This document shows positions 1 to 8,788 of a stretch of 64,000 nt of DNA, piece after piece. The number at the start of each line of letters is the position of its first letter. Position 1 is the first letter of the stretch. The notes beneath the pieces are model-generated. The model did not search any database and had not been told where the DNA came from. It saw only the letters and a list, made by a program, of their open reading frames with translations. This DNA is from JAGWRI01 sp035700805 (GTDB lineage: Bacteria > Gemmatimonadota > Gemmatimonadetes > Gemmatimonadales > Gemmatimonadaceae): NCBI GenBank assembly GCA_035700805.1, contig DASSOG010000043.1, forward strand, positions 1 through 64,000, written 5' to 3'. The translations under genes and the position numbers were made by a program.

Positions 1-1854
1 CTCGGCGTCGCGTTGATCTTCACCCTGGTCATCGGGGCGCTGGCTACCGCCGCCATCATCCTGTCGTCCAACGCGTCGTTGCTGGCCAAGGCCACGGAAC
101 ACCAGCGCGACCTCACGTACGCCGCCGAGTCCGGACTGCAACGCGTCAAGAGCAGGCTCGACCTGAATGCCACCCTGCTGCCCGACAGCAATGAGGTGCA
201 GGTACTCACCAATGCCGTGATCCAGTCCGCCGATTATGTGAACCTGAAGGGCATTACGGTGAATGTCTGGGTGGGTCCGAGCGGCGCGATCTCCGGCCAA
301 TACGGGAACTTTGCCACCATCGTCTCGCAGGCGGTGGACCTGCATGGCGCGTCGTTCGTGCGTCGCCTGGACGTGGAACAGGAGAGCTTTGCCAAGTACG
401 TATACTGGTCCAACACTGAGGGAGCCATCCAGTTCAACAACGACCAGCTCTGGGGCCCCGTCTGGTCCAACGACGTCATCCACATCGGATCAGGCGGCGT
501 GATCTTCCACGACAGTGTCGCCACCGCGCAAACCATTGACCAGCCCGGCTATGCGACGTTCCTCAAGGGCTACCTGGAACACCAGCGAACGATGGCCCTG
601 CCCACCACTACCAGGCTGGGCAAGCTGGCCGGCTATGCGACCGATGCCGGCTACAACTTCACCGCCCCCACCAGCGGGGACGAGACCAACATCCTCGAGC
701 GGATTGAGTTCACGGCCACCGACCTCAACGGCGACGGCGATTCGCTGGACGACAACGAGGGCTTCTTTCGTGTGTACAAGGCCACCGCGGGCAACCAGCC
801 CTGGCTGCGCGGCGACTATCCAAGTTATACCACGTCGGTGTCCGCCTATACCAACTGCGGCGACTGGCACACCGTGGCAGGGTATGCGGACCGCAAGTTC
901 TTTCCGGCATCGGTACACCCCACATCCTGGTTCTATAACATGATGGTGGCCGCCGGCATGTCCCCGGCGGCGGCATCCGCCGAGCAGACCGCGCCCATTG
1001 CGACCATCATGCGGCACAGTGGCGCCCGCTGTTACCTGGGCGGGGACCCACACCTCGTGGCCGTCTCCAGAACCGCGGCGCTGTATCCGGTTGATGCCAC
1101 GCGGCAGAAGGGCGGCGACGACACCACCTTTACCCCGGTCGGCGCGTATGGCTCGTGGATCCAGTATTCGGCCTCCCCGAATGCCACGGTCGCCAGCAAG
1201 CGCGCCGATGCGAAATACCTGTTCCCGCTTTCGCGTTCGCTTAACCCGAACGTGAAGGGCGTGATCTACGTCAATGGCTCCGTGGGCGTCAGCGGAACGG
1301 TCCGCGGCCGCACCACCTTGTATGCGTCCAACGGCTACATCGCGCTCATGGATGACCTGCGGTATGCGCACGACCCGTCGCTGAACTCCTGCACCGACGT
1401 GATGGGGCTCATCGCCGACAAGGACATCGTGGTGTCGGACAATGGCATTAATACGCCGCAGAACGTGAATGTCGGGGGCTCCAGCACCATCTATTCCTCC
1501 CTGGACGATTCGCAGGACATGTACATCCAGGCCGTCTCGATGGCGCTGGGATCCTCCTTCAGAGTGCAAAACTATTCCTCCGGACCAACCTCGGCGCTCA
1601 GTTGCAACGGCTCCCCCGTGGGACGAGGGTGCCTGTACGTCACCGGCGGCATCATCCAGCTCACCCGCGGTCCGGTGGGCACCGGCAGCGGCAGCGGGTT
1701 TTCCAAGCGGTACAGCTACGACGCGTGCGCCGCGGAGTTCCCCCCGCCGTATTTTCCTACCACTGGCCGTTTTACCGACAACCGGTATTACGAGGTAGAT
1801 CCGTCCAACTTCAGCGTGACCAGCTTGTTCAGGAGCATCTCGACGGGCTACTGA
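1..1854 (+). CDS. PilX-like large pilus assembly protein, copy A (5' truncated by window edge)
   Basis: The reading frame is open to the left edge, so the true start lies outside. The first visible residues (LGVALIFTLVIGAL) match residues inside the paralogue at 5758-7716, so only a short N-terminus is missing. A hydrophobic helix covers about the first 22 visible residues, followed by a roughly 590-residue domain assumed to be periplasmic. As in PilX-like minor pilins, the protein has an RG-VAL-type membrane start followed by a helical stretch. Cysteine-bearing motifs are shared with the paralogue: NCGDWHT, GARCYLGGDPH, GRGCLYVTGGII and a C-terminal YFPTTGRF-NRYYEVDP. It is followed 82 bases later by a FimT-like prepilin. 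It is far longer than classical PilX (about 170-200 residues), so the extra domain may be an adhesin or tip module. Pilus assignment is good; exact role is inferred. Confidence 0.7.
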   Translation, partial: LGVALIFTLVIGALATAAIILSSNASLLAKATEHQRDLTYAAESGLQRVKSRLDLNATLLPDSNEVQVLTNAVIQSADYVNLKGITVNVWVGPSGAISGQYGNFATIVSQAVDLHGASFVRRLDVEQESFAKYVYWSNTEGAIQFNNDQLWGPVWSNDVIHIGSGGVIFHDSVATAQTIDQPGYATFLKGYLEHQRTMALPTTTRLGKLAGYATDAGYNFTAPTSGDETNILERIEFTATDLNGDGDSLDDNEGFFRVYKATAGNQPWLRGDYPSYTTSVSAYTNCGDWHTVAGYADRKFFPASVHPTSWFYNMMVAAGMSPAAASAEQTAPIATIMRHSGARCYLGGDPHLVAVSRTAALYPVDATRQKGGDDTTFTPVGAYGSWIQYSASPNATVASKRADAKYLFPLSRSLNPNVKGVIYVNGSVGVSGTVRGRTTLYASNGYIALMDDLRYAHDPSLNSCTDVMGLIADKDIVVSDNGINTPQNVNVGGSSTIYSSLDDSQDMYIQAVSMALGSSFRVQNYSSGPTSALSCNGSPVGRGCLYVTGGIIQLTRGPVGTGSGSGFSKRYSYDACAAEFPPPYFPTTGRFTDNRYYEVDPSNFSVTSLFRSISTGY

Positions 1855-1936
1855 GCGCCCGAGGCGTTCGCCCGGCATGAAGAGGACGCAACGTGCGGGC
1901 GCTGTCATTCGACAGTGGTCCATGGTAGGATTGGCC

Positions 1937-2530
1937 ATGCGTCCAGCCGCTTCGTCCCGCCCCCGTCGTGCCCTGCGCCCCGGCTGGACCCTCATCGAGA
2001 TCACCGTCGTGCTCGTGATCCTGGCCGTCGTGGTGGCGCTGGCCGTCCCTCGGCTGAACTTCCAGAAGTACCGCACGGACGCCGCCGTGCAGGGACTGCG
2101 CGCGGTTTTCCAGCAGGCCCAGCGCACCGCCCTGCTCCGCCAGTACGACGTGATCGTCGCCATCGACACGGTCCATAACACCGTGCTCTGGTACGAGGAC
2201 GCCAACAGTGATGGCGTCGTCCAGTCCACGGAACACAAACGCGAGTACCCGCTCACCGATGGCGTGACCTTCGCCGTCCCGCCCGTGGGCATCGACAGCA
2301 CCGTGCACACGTCGGTGGTGGGATCGCAACTCGGAACGCTGGATGGCCTGCCCTCGGTCACCTTCCATCGGGACGGCGCCGCCACCTCCGACCTGGAGCT
2401 CTATATCGCCGGACCGGCCAACCCCACCGTCACGTACCGCGCGGTCCGCCTGGTGCAGGGCACCGGCCGGACCGACTATTACAGATTCAATACAGACGCC
2501 CGCGTCTGGGAGCTGGGCGGGCTCAAGTAA
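1937..2530 (+). CDS. GspH/FimT-like minor prepilin, copy A
   Basis: A prepilin of 197 residues. A 16-residue basic leader ends in G, then the prepilin peptidase site G|WTLIE and a hydrophobic helix (VVLVILAVVVALAVP). Trp replaces the usual Phe at mature position +1, and Glu at +5 is kept. The rest is a GspH/FimT-type beta domain with AVFQQAQRTALLRQYD and a C-terminal TGRTDYYR-WELGG. I chose ATG 1937 because a TAGGA sequence sits 6 bases upstream and the leader then matches copy B in length. ATG 1877 and 1922 are in frame but give overlong leaders. By eye roughly two thirds of residues match the protein at 3590-4174. Expected to be processed by PilD and to prime or cap a type IV pilus or type II pseudopilus. 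Confidence 0.8.
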   Translation: MRPAASSRPRRALRPGWTLIEITVVLVILAVVVALAVPRLNFQKYRTDAAVQGLRAVFQQAQRTALLRQYDVIVAIDTVHNTVLWYEDANSDGVVQSTEHKREYPLTDGVTFAVPPVGIDSTVHTSVVGSQLGTLDGLPSVTFHRDGAATSDLELYIAGPANPTVTYRAVRLVQGTGRTDYYRFNTDARVWELGGLK

Positions 2531-2543
2531 TCCCCGTGCCCCA

Positions 2544-3323
2544 TCAGCCGTCCGTCGCCGGCGTCTCGACCTCGTTCAGGAGCGCGCGAACCACGTGCGC
2601 CGCTCCGCCCCGTTGCCGGATCTCACCTGGGGTCAGGTGCAGGTAGCGCTGACACACGTTCCGGAACGCGCTCCCCGAGGGGAACCCCAGGTTGGAGGCC
2701 ACCCGGTCCGCCGTGCGACGGGGATCCTCCAGCATGCGCGCCGCCACGATCAGGCGCCCCCAGGTGAGCAGCCGTCGGGGCGGTGGATACCCCGCGACGG
2801 CCAGCCGCTGGCTCATGGTGCGTCGAGGAAGCGCGAGCAGCCGAGCCAGACCGGCGGGCGAGAGTCGCTCGTGCGCCCGCGTGATCACCAGCAGCACCGC
2901 GTCGCGAACGCCGGGGTCCACCTCGTCGAGCGCCAGCCGCACCTCGCCGCCCAGGCTGCGCGACTCCGCGCGCTCGATGCGCGCCAGCAACTGCCGCGGG
3001 CTGTCGTCCTGGTCGGCCACCACCAGTGCGTCCACCCCCATGCGGCCGGCGTCGAACACGTCGCTCACCCGATCCAGCGTGATCGTCGAATAGCTGAGCA
3101 GCGACAACCCGGGCCATCGTTGCTTCAATTGGCGAAGTTGTTCAAAATTGGCATCCCCCGTGGCGTAAAGATCCACCACGGCGGTGCGGACCGCGTGCGT
3201 CTCGCACGCCTCGGCCACGGCTTCCCATGTTGCGCATGGCACCAGCTCGTGGCGGTCGCGGATGGCAGCCCGCAGGCGTTGCAGCGACACCGGATTCGGC
3301 AGTAGCGTGGCGATAACTCCCAT
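2544..3323 (-). CDS. AraC-type regulator with degenerate receiver-like N-terminus
   Basis: 259 residues. The C-terminal third (about 165-250) is an AraC-family double helix-turn-helix: LARLLALPRRTMSQRLAVAG forms the first helices and VASNLGFPSGSAFRNVCQRY the second, followed by LTPGEIRQ. The N-terminal 120 residues look like a response-regulator fold (AVVDLYATG at the usual phospho-Asp strand). The acidic pair near the N-terminus and the conserved lysine are absent, so phosphorylation is doubtful. It lies between the two pilin cassettes on the opposite strand and diverges from the FimT-like gene at 3590, so it plausibly controls pilin expression. This is inference from position. Confidence 0.75.
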   Translation of the reverse strand: MGVIATLLPNPVSLQRLRAAIRDRHELVPCATWEAVAEACETHAVRTAVVDLYATGDANFEQLRQLKQRWPGLSLLSYSTITLDRVSDVFDAGRMGVDALVVADQDDSPRQLLARIERAESRSLGGEVRLALDEVDPGVRDAVLLVITRAHERLSPAGLARLLALPRRTMSQRLAVAGYPPPRRLLTWGRLIVAARMLEDPRRTADRVASNLGFPSGSAFRNVCQRYLHLTPGEIRQRGGAAHVVRALLNEVETPATDG

Positions 3324-3489
3324 CGGGCCTGCTCCACGCGGAGGGTGGGCGACACCAGCCGAGCGACCCGGCTCTGCTGTGTCATGCTACGCTGGAAGAA
3401 CTTTTACGTTACAGCCAAGGCCGAACATAACACAATGTGACGTTTTGTGCCATCTACGTGATAGTGGCCATCCCCTGGATGGTTACCGT

Positions 3490-3516
3490 CGAAGAGGATC
3501 TTCGTTGCGAAGAGGA
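3490..3516. promoter_or_regulatory. Overlapping inverted/direct repeats in AraC-pilin intergenic region
   Basis: CGAAGAGGA occurs at 3490-3498 and again at 3508-3516, with TCTTCG (3499-3504) between them. Either copy of CGAAGA can pair with the central TCTTCG, giving two competing hairpins or a regulator-binding dyad. The 266-base gap 3324-3589 is more A/T-rich than its surroundings, and also holds a CACAA/TTGTG dyad around 3432-3451. Likely operator or leader RNA for the pilin operon; the function is inferred. Confidence 0.35.
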
Positions 3517-3589
3517 CGGCTCGCTCGCCATCACTGGAAGCGTCCCTGATCCTATAAGAACGAAACCGCATTTTCACCCGGTAGTCACC

Positions 3590-4174
3590 ATGCGATCCAC
3601 CACACCTGGCAGGACAAAAAGCGCCGGATTCACGCTGATCGAGGTCTTGATCGTCATGATCGTGGTCGGGGTGATCACGGCGCTTGCCATGCCGCGTCTG
3701 GACCTGCAGCGCTATCGGACCGATGCCGCCGTCCAGAGTCTGCGGACCGTGTTCCAGCAGGCGCAACGGACCGCGCTGGTCCGCCAGTACGACGTGGTCA
3801 TCAGCATCGACACCGCCGCCAACGCCTTGCGCTGGTCGGAGGATGCGAACAACAACGGGACCATCCAGTCCACTGAGCACCGGCGCGCCTATCCATTGGA
3901 AGATGGCGTGAAGTTCGCCGTGCCTCCGGCGGGCGTGTTCGGATCGGTGTCCAGTTCGGTGGTGGGTCTGCATCTGGGCACAATGGACGGATTGCCAACC
4001 GTCACGTTCCATCGTGACGGCGCGGCCACGTCCAACCTGGAGCTCTACATCGCCGGACCCGCCGATCCTGACGTCAGCTACCGCGCGATCACCCTGATCC
4101 AGGGCACAGGCCGCACGGACTTCTACCGATACAACACCGCGGGTCATGTCTGGGAGCTGGGAGGTTCAAAATGA
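3590..4174 (+). CDS. GspH/FimT-like minor prepilin, copy B
   Basis: 194 residues, with a 13-residue leader and cleavage site G|FTLIE, then a hydrophobic helix (VLIVMIVVGVITALAMP). The beta domain closely matches copy A at 1937-2530, including VFQQAQRTAL, RQYDV, FHRDGAATS and GTGRTD. ATG 3590 was chosen because it yields a typical short basic leader; the frame extends upstream to 3437 without prepilin character. The stop overlaps the next start (ATGA at 4171-4174), so it is translationally coupled to PilV. First gene of the fimT-pilV-pilW-pilX order typical of type IV minor pilin operons. Confidence 0.85.
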   Translation: MRSTTPGRTKSAGFTLIEVLIVMIVVGVITALAMPRLDLQRYRTDAAVQSLRTVFQQAQRTALVRQYDVVISIDTAANALRWSEDANNNGTIQSTEHRRAYPLEDGVKFAVPPAGVFGSVSSSVVGLHLGTMDGLPTVTFHRDGAATSNLELYIAGPADPDVSYRAITLIQGTGRTDFYRYNTAGHVWELGGSK

Positions 4175-4575
4175 TTCACCGCACTCGGGGCCGGCGCCGG
4201 TCTGGGTTTTCGCTGGTCGAGGTCGTCGTGGCGCTTGGGATCCTGTCGGCCGTGCTGCTCGGGCTCGCGCTCTTTGTCACCCGCATGGCGCACAGCACGG
4301 CCGAGGCGCGGCTGCTCGGCACGGCCAGTGAGCTTGCAGCCAACCGGCTGGAGAGCATCAAGACTTCGTCCGACTACGCGTCCATTGACACCTTTGCCAC
4401 CACTGAGACCTTCGGCAGCACTTCAGAGTACGCCGGGTTCACGCGCGTGACGCAGGTGAGCCACATCGGCGGGTCCGTCAGCGACTCCGTGGATTATCGC
4501 ATTGTCACCGTCACTGTCAGCAACCCCGTCATGACGTCGGCCATCGCGCAGACAACCGCGATAGCTGCGTTCTAG
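4171..4575 (+). CDS. PilV/GspI-like minor prepilin
   Basis: 134 residues. Basic leader MIHRTRGRRRSG, then the cleavage site G|FSLVE and a hydrophobic helix (VVVALGILSAVLLGLALF). A short beta-rich domain follows with few recognisable family residues. It resembles PilV/GspI in size, position and the FSLVE start. It overlaps the FimT-like gene by four bases and is followed almost immediately by the PilW-like gene, so the three are one operon. Expected to be incorporated into the pilus tip complex after PilD processing. Confidence 0.8.
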   Translation: MIHRTRGRRRSGFSLVEVVVALGILSAVLLGLALFVTRMAHSTAEARLLGTASELAANRLESIKTSSDYASIDTFATTETFGSTSEYAGFTRVTQVSHIGGSVSDSVDYRIVTVTVSNPVMTSAIAQTTAIAAF

Positions 4576-4585
4576 GATGCCTGCC

Positions 4586-5743
4586 ATGCCTCGCTCTTCC
4601 CTCCGCCCCGGATTCACGATCCTCGAGATGATCGTCGCGATGACGTTGCTGACGCTCCTGCTCGCCATCACAGTCGCCACGTTCCGGAAGAGTTCGGTGC
4701 TCCTGGCCGGCCAGGGCGGGCGGTTCGAGGCCCTGCAGGATGGGCGGTTCGCCATCACCTCCCTGGATCGCGACTTGCGGGTGGCGGGGGTGGGTGTGGT
4801 GGACGAACAGCCCCTCCTCGTCGAGGCATCCAACACCGCCATCGTGTTCAACGCCGACATCATCTCCCGGGTTGTGGGGGACGTGGGAGCGGTGTACGTG
4901 GATACCAGCGCCGATTCCACCATGACCACCGTGTGGCGCTCCGCGGACAAGCTGCTCCTGCCGGGACTCACGTCGGTGTACTACCCCGACTCCACGTATG
5001 TGCAGTCGGGGGGAGTGCGCAGCGGGGCGGAGACCATCGCGTACTACCTGGCGCGCGACACCACCAGTTCACTGTCCAATGCGTACGTCCTGTACCGGCG
5101 GGTCAATGCCACGACCCCCGAGGTGATGGCGCGCAGCATCCAGTACAACACGGGCGACACAGTCTTCCGCTACTTCAAGGCCGACACCACCGGCACCGTG
5201 ACGCCCGTCCCGATGTCGTACCTGCCGCTGTATCACAAGGCCACGATCCACGGATCCCCGGCTGATACCGGAAGGTACGCCATGGTGGACAGCATCATGT
5301 CGGTGACGGCCACGCTGAAGTCCTTCTACCTGGACCCCCGCACCAACCATGTCGTGGTCCGCCCGATCACCACGCAGATCCGGATCATGAATGCCATGCT
5401 GATCCAGCGCACCACGTGCGGCGATCCGCCGATCGGCGTGACGCCCACGTTCACGACGTCCGCCGCCGGAGACCCCGTGCCCTTCGTGGTGCTGGCGTGG
5501 TCGGCTTCCACCGACGACGGGGGCGGCGAGAAGGACGTCCAGACCTACGCCATTTATCGACGCGCCTCGACAGCCAGCTCGTTTGACCAGCCCTTTGCCA
5601 GCGTTCCGGCCGGCTCGGCCAACTACACCTTTACCGACAACAACGTGGCCAGCGGCGATAGCTGGGTCTACGGTGTGTCGGCGCAGGATTGCACGCCCAG
5701 CAGCTCCCCTATCGGCACCACGTCCACCGTGGTCGTCCCGTAA
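4586..5743 (+). CDS. PilW/GspJ-like minor prepilin with C-terminal FnIII-like domain
   Basis: 385 residues from ATG 4586. That ATG has AGGA (4574-4577) at good spacing and leaves a nine-residue leader before G|FTILEM; ATG 4577, overlapping that AGGA, is the alternative. The hydrophobic helix (IVAMTLLTLLLAITVATF) is followed by GRFAITSLDRDLRVAG, the PilW hallmark. About the last 95 residues form a fibronectin-III-like segment (FVVLAWSASTDDGG, YAIYRR, YGVSAQDC). Known family role: a minor pilin that primes assembly with PilV and PilX. The FnIII-like tail suggests exposure at the fibre tip, which is inference. Confidence 0.82.
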   Translation: MPRSSLRPGFTILEMIVAMTLLTLLLAITVATFRKSSVLLAGQGGRFEALQDGRFAITSLDRDLRVAGVGVVDEQPLLVEASNTAIVFNADIISRVVGDVGAVYVDTSADSTMTTVWRSADKLLLPGLTSVYYPDSTYVQSGGVRSGAETIAYYLARDTTSSLSNAYVLYRRVNATTPEVMARSIQYNTGDTVFRYFKADTTGTVTPVPMSYLPLYHKATIHGSPADTGRYAMVDSIMSVTATLKSFYLDPRTNHVVVRPITTQIRIMNAMLIQRTTCGDPPIGVTPTFTTSAAGDPVPFVVLAWSASTDDGGGEKDVQTYAIYRRASTASSFDQPFASVPAGSANYTFTDNNVASGDSWVYGVSAQDCTPSSSPIGTTSTVVVP

Positions 5744-5757
5744 GCTCCGAGGTCATT

Positions 5758-7716
5758 ATGCGTTCACCATCCGTTCACCCCATTCGCCCCCGCGGGCGAC
5801 GCCTGGACAACCGGCGCGGTATTGCGCTCGGCGTGGCGCTCCTGTTCACCGTGGCCATCGGCGCCCTCGCCACGTCGGCCATCGTGCTCACGTCCAACGC
5901 CTCCCTCATGTCCAAGGCCGTCAACCAGCAGCGTATCATGAAGTACGCGGCGGATGCGGCCCTGCAGATGGGCAAGAGCCACGTCAACTTTGACCCGGCC
6001 GCGCTGCCCGACAGCGGCGACACGGTCCTGGTATCCAACCAGCCGCTCCACACTGCCGACGGCACGGAGATCCCCAACATCCGGGTGACCATCTGGGCCG
6101 GCCCCACGGGTTCCACCACGGGCCAGTTCGGCCGCTTTGCCAGCGTGGTGGCAGAAGCCGTGGACAATCGCGGATCCGGCGCTGTCCGCCGCCTGGAGCT
6201 GGTACAAGAGAGCTTTGCCAAGTTCGCGTATTATACCAACGAGGAGACCAGCGCCAGCAGCGGCAGCACCATCTACTTCGCCAACGGCGACGAACTGTGG
6301 GGGCCGGTGTTCTCCAACGATGTGATTCACATTGCCAGCAGCGGCGCTACCTTCCACGACGACGTCAGCACGTCGCAGACCATCAGCGGAAAGGGATACG
6401 GGACCTACCTCAAGGGCTACCACGAGCATGCGAGTTCCATCGCATTCCCGTCGAGCAGCGCGCTGTCGCTGCTGCCCGCATACGCCAACCTGGCGGGCTA
6501 CGCCTTCACGTCCGCCAGTTCATCGGGCGTGTCCAGCGTCCGCACGCGCATCGAGTTTGTAGCCACCGACATCATGGGCACCGGCGATTCCCTGGCCGTG
6601 CAGGACGGGTTCTTCCGCGTGTACAAGGCCAACTCAGGCAACTACCAATGGTTGCGGGGGGATTGGCCCGGCGGCTCGACGCAGAGTGACTACGTCAACT
6701 GCGGCGACTGGCACACTATTGACGGCGTGAGCGAGTTCTTCCCGGTGGCCATCCACAAGACGAGCTGGTTCAAGACACTGCTGCAGACCGACGGGGGCTA
6801 CAACTCCACGAACGCCACCAATGAGTACAATGCGTCGGTGACGACCATCATGTCGCACTCCGGCGCGCGGTGCTATCTGGGCGGCGACCCCCACCTGGTC
6901 GCCGTGGCCCGCACCACGAGCATCACGGACCCGGCCACCGGCAGCAACTATACGAACTCCGCCGTCCAGAAGGGCGGGACCGACACGACGTTTACCCCGG
7001 TCGACCGGTACGGCGCCTGGGTCAAGTATTCCGACGCACCCGTCAGCGCCGTGGCGACCAGGCGACCGCAGGACGCCAAGTACCTCTTCCCGATCTACCG
7101 CGGCTATAACACCAATGTGAAGGGCGTCATCACGTTTGACGGCGATGTCGGCGTAAGCGGCACGCTGCAGGGACGCGTAACGCTGTACGCCCAGCACGGC
7201 AACATCGTGATCCTCGACGACACCCGCTACGCGGCCGACCCGACCCTGGGGCGCTGCGCCGACATCCTCGGCCTGCTCTCGGATAAGGACATCATGATCG
7301 CCGACAACGCCATCAACACGCCGCAGGATGTCAATACCGGCTACGGTACCACGTGGAAGTCGCTTGACGACACCCAGGACATGAACATCCATGCCGTGAT
7401 CATGGCCATGGGTCATTCGTTCGGCGCTGAGGACTACGATTCCGGCCCGTCCAGCGCCCTGCAGTGCCAAGGCCAGTACGATGGCCGTGGTTGCCTCTAT
7501 GTGACGGGCGGTATCATCCAGGACAATCGTGGACCGGTCGGGCTCACGAGCGGGCAAGGGTTCATCAAGCGGTATTCGTACGATCGCTGCGCCGCCGTCC
7601 AGCCCCCGCCGTACTTCCCGACCACCGGCCGCTTCCAGGACAACCGGTACTTCGAAATCGACCCCGTAGGATTCAATGCTACGGCGTTGTTCCAGAGCAT
7701 CACCCCGGGCAGTTGA
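5758..7716 (+). CDS. PilX-like large pilus assembly protein, copy B
   Basis: 652 residues from ATG 5758, which has CGAGG five bases upstream and follows the PilW stop by 14 bases. The frame runs up to 5689, but that overlaps pilW. A basic N-terminus leads into one membrane helix (about residues 22-45, GVALLFTVAIGALATSAIVL), then a long domain assumed to be periplasmic. Conserved with copy A: LWGPVFSNDVIHI, NCGDWHT, GARCYLGGDPHLVAV, KYLFPIYR, GRGCLYVTGGII and YFPTTGRF. Paired cysteines suggest disulfides. Last gene of the cassette, with a strong terminator just after it. Unusually large for PilX, so an adhesive or sensing tip function is possible. Confidence 0.72.
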   Translation: MRSPSVHPIRPRGRRLDNRRGIALGVALLFTVAIGALATSAIVLTSNASLMSKAVNQQRIMKYAADAALQMGKSHVNFDPAALPDSGDTVLVSNQPLHTADGTEIPNIRVTIWAGPTGSTTGQFGRFASVVAEAVDNRGSGAVRRLELVQESFAKFAYYTNEETSASSGSTIYFANGDELWGPVFSNDVIHIASSGATFHDDVSTSQTISGKGYGTYLKGYHEHASSIAFPSSSALSLLPAYANLAGYAFTSASSSGVSSVRTRIEFVATDIMGTGDSLAVQDGFFRVYKANSGNYQWLRGDWPGGSTQSDYVNCGDWHTIDGVSEFFPVAIHKTSWFKTLLQTDGGYNSTNATNEYNASVTTIMSHSGARCYLGGDPHLVAVARTTSITDPATGSNYTNSAVQKGGTDTTFTPVDRYGAWVKYSDAPVSAVATRRPQDAKYLFPIYRGYNTNVKGVITFDGDVGVSGTLQGRVTLYAQHGNIVILDDTRYAADPTLGRCADILGLLSDKDIMIADNAINTPQDVNTGYGTTWKSLDDTQDMNIHAVIMAMGHSFGAEDYDSGPSSALQCQGQYDGRGCLYVTGGIIQDNRGPVGLTSGQGFIKRYSYDRCAAVQPPPYFPTTGRFQDNRYFEIDPVGFNATALFQSITPGS

Positions 7717-7739
7717 TCGCACCCGCCCGGCGATCTTCG

Positions 7740-7775
7740 GCGCCCGTCGCGACATCGCGGCGGGCGCTGTTGCTT
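7740..7775 (+). terminator. Intrinsic terminator of the minor-pilin operon
   Basis: GCGCCCGTCGCG (7740-7751, with an extra closing pair) folds on CGCGGCGGGCGC (7756-7767) around a four-base loop, with one G-T wobble, and is followed by a T-rich TGTTGCTTT. It starts 24 bases after the PilX-like stop and lies just before the convergent epimerase gene, so it may serve both strands. Confidence 0.65.
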
Positions 7776-7779
7776 TGCC

Positions 7780-8685
7780 CTACCCGCGGCGGGCCAGTTC
7801 GAAGGCCAGGGCCTCGGCAATCATGGGATAGTGGAACTCGAATCCCAGCTCACCCAGGCGACGCGGCAGCGCTCGCTGGCTCGAGAGTACCGTGCCCCGC
7901 GCCATGGCGCCGAACAGCACGTCCAGCGCCAGCGCGGGCAGTGGCAGCACGGCCGGCCGACGCAGCGCCCGGCCCAGGGCGCGCGCAAAATCGCCGTTCC
8001 GTACCGGATGCGGCGCCGTGACGTTCACCGGACCATGGGCTTCGCCGGCACCGAGCAGGAACTCCACGCATCGCAGGTAGTCCTGCAACGCAATCCAGGA
8101 CATCCATTGCCGGCCCCCACCCATCGGCCCGCCCACGCCCGCGCGGAAGAAGGGCAGCATGCGCCGCAGCCCGCCCCCGCCAGTCGCCACCACCATGGAG
8201 GTGCGCAACTGCACCGCTCGAACGCCGGCGTCCCGGGCGGGATCGGAGGCGCGCTCCCACGCGACGGATACTCGCGCCAGGAAATCGGTGCCCATGCCGC
8301 TCTGCTCGTCCAGCACCTCATCACCGCGGTCACCGTAGATATTGATGCCCGACATGGAGAGCAGCACCATCCCCGGTTTCTTCACGGCTGCCATGGCGCG
8401 CGCAATGGTCCCGGTGCCCTGCACTCGGCTCTCCAGGATGCGCCTGCGACGGGCTGCCGTCCAGCGTCGGTCAATCGGCTCGCCGGCCAGATGAACCACG
8501 GCATCGACATTCGCGAGCGCCTGCGGTTCAAGGGCTCCGGACAGCGGGTCCCATGGGATCGCGCCCATCCGTTCCACCTCCGCGTCACCGCGCACGAGCG
8601 GTCGAACCACGTGTCCTGCGGCGGCAAGGTGCCGGGTGAGGTGTGTGCCGAGGAACCCGGACGCGCCCGAGATGGCAATCTGCAT
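7780..8685 (-). CDS. TIGR01777/YfcH-type NAD-dependent sugar epimerase-like protein
   Basis: 301 residues. An N-terminal Rossmann motif (ISGASGFLGTHLTRHLAAAGH) marks an extended SDR. DAVVHLAGEPIDRRWT and SRVQGTGTIARAM are diagnostic of the YfcH/SulA-like TIGR01777 group. C-terminal GPVNVTAPHPVRNGDFARALG also matches. Start ATG 8685 is chosen at the nucleotide-binding motif; the frame extends to 8718 without homology. A TACAAT hexamer ends five bases before the ATG and GGAGGG lies 12 bases before it. Substrate is not known for the family. Convergent with the pilin operon. Confidence 0.85.
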   Translation of the reverse strand: MQIAISGASGFLGTHLTRHLAAAGHVVRPLVRGDAEVERMGAIPWDPLSGALEPQALANVDAVVHLAGEPIDRRWTAARRRRILESRVQGTGTIARAMAAVKKPGMVLLSMSGINIYGDRGDEVLDEQSGMGTDFLARVSVAWERASDPARDAGVRAVQLRTSMVVATGGGGLRRMLPFFRAGVGGPMGGGRQWMSWIALQDYLRCVEFLLGAGEAHGPVNVTAPHPVRNGDFARALGRALRRPAVLPLPALALDVLFGAMARGTVLSSQRALPRRLGELGFEFHYPMIAEALAFELARRG

Positions 8686-8788
8686 AGCGTATTGTAACCC
8701 TCCAGTTTGATTGTGCATGCTGCGGCGCCCAGTTTGATGCGGCGGAGCACGTCACCGCGCTTATCTATCGTCGACCTCATCGCATAAG

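Noticed and set aside
490..2385. 631-codon open frame antisense to the PilX-like and FimT-like genes
   Set aside because: Arg/Gly-rich low-information translation produced by GC-rich third positions of the real genes; no motif, no Shine-Dalgarno sequence.
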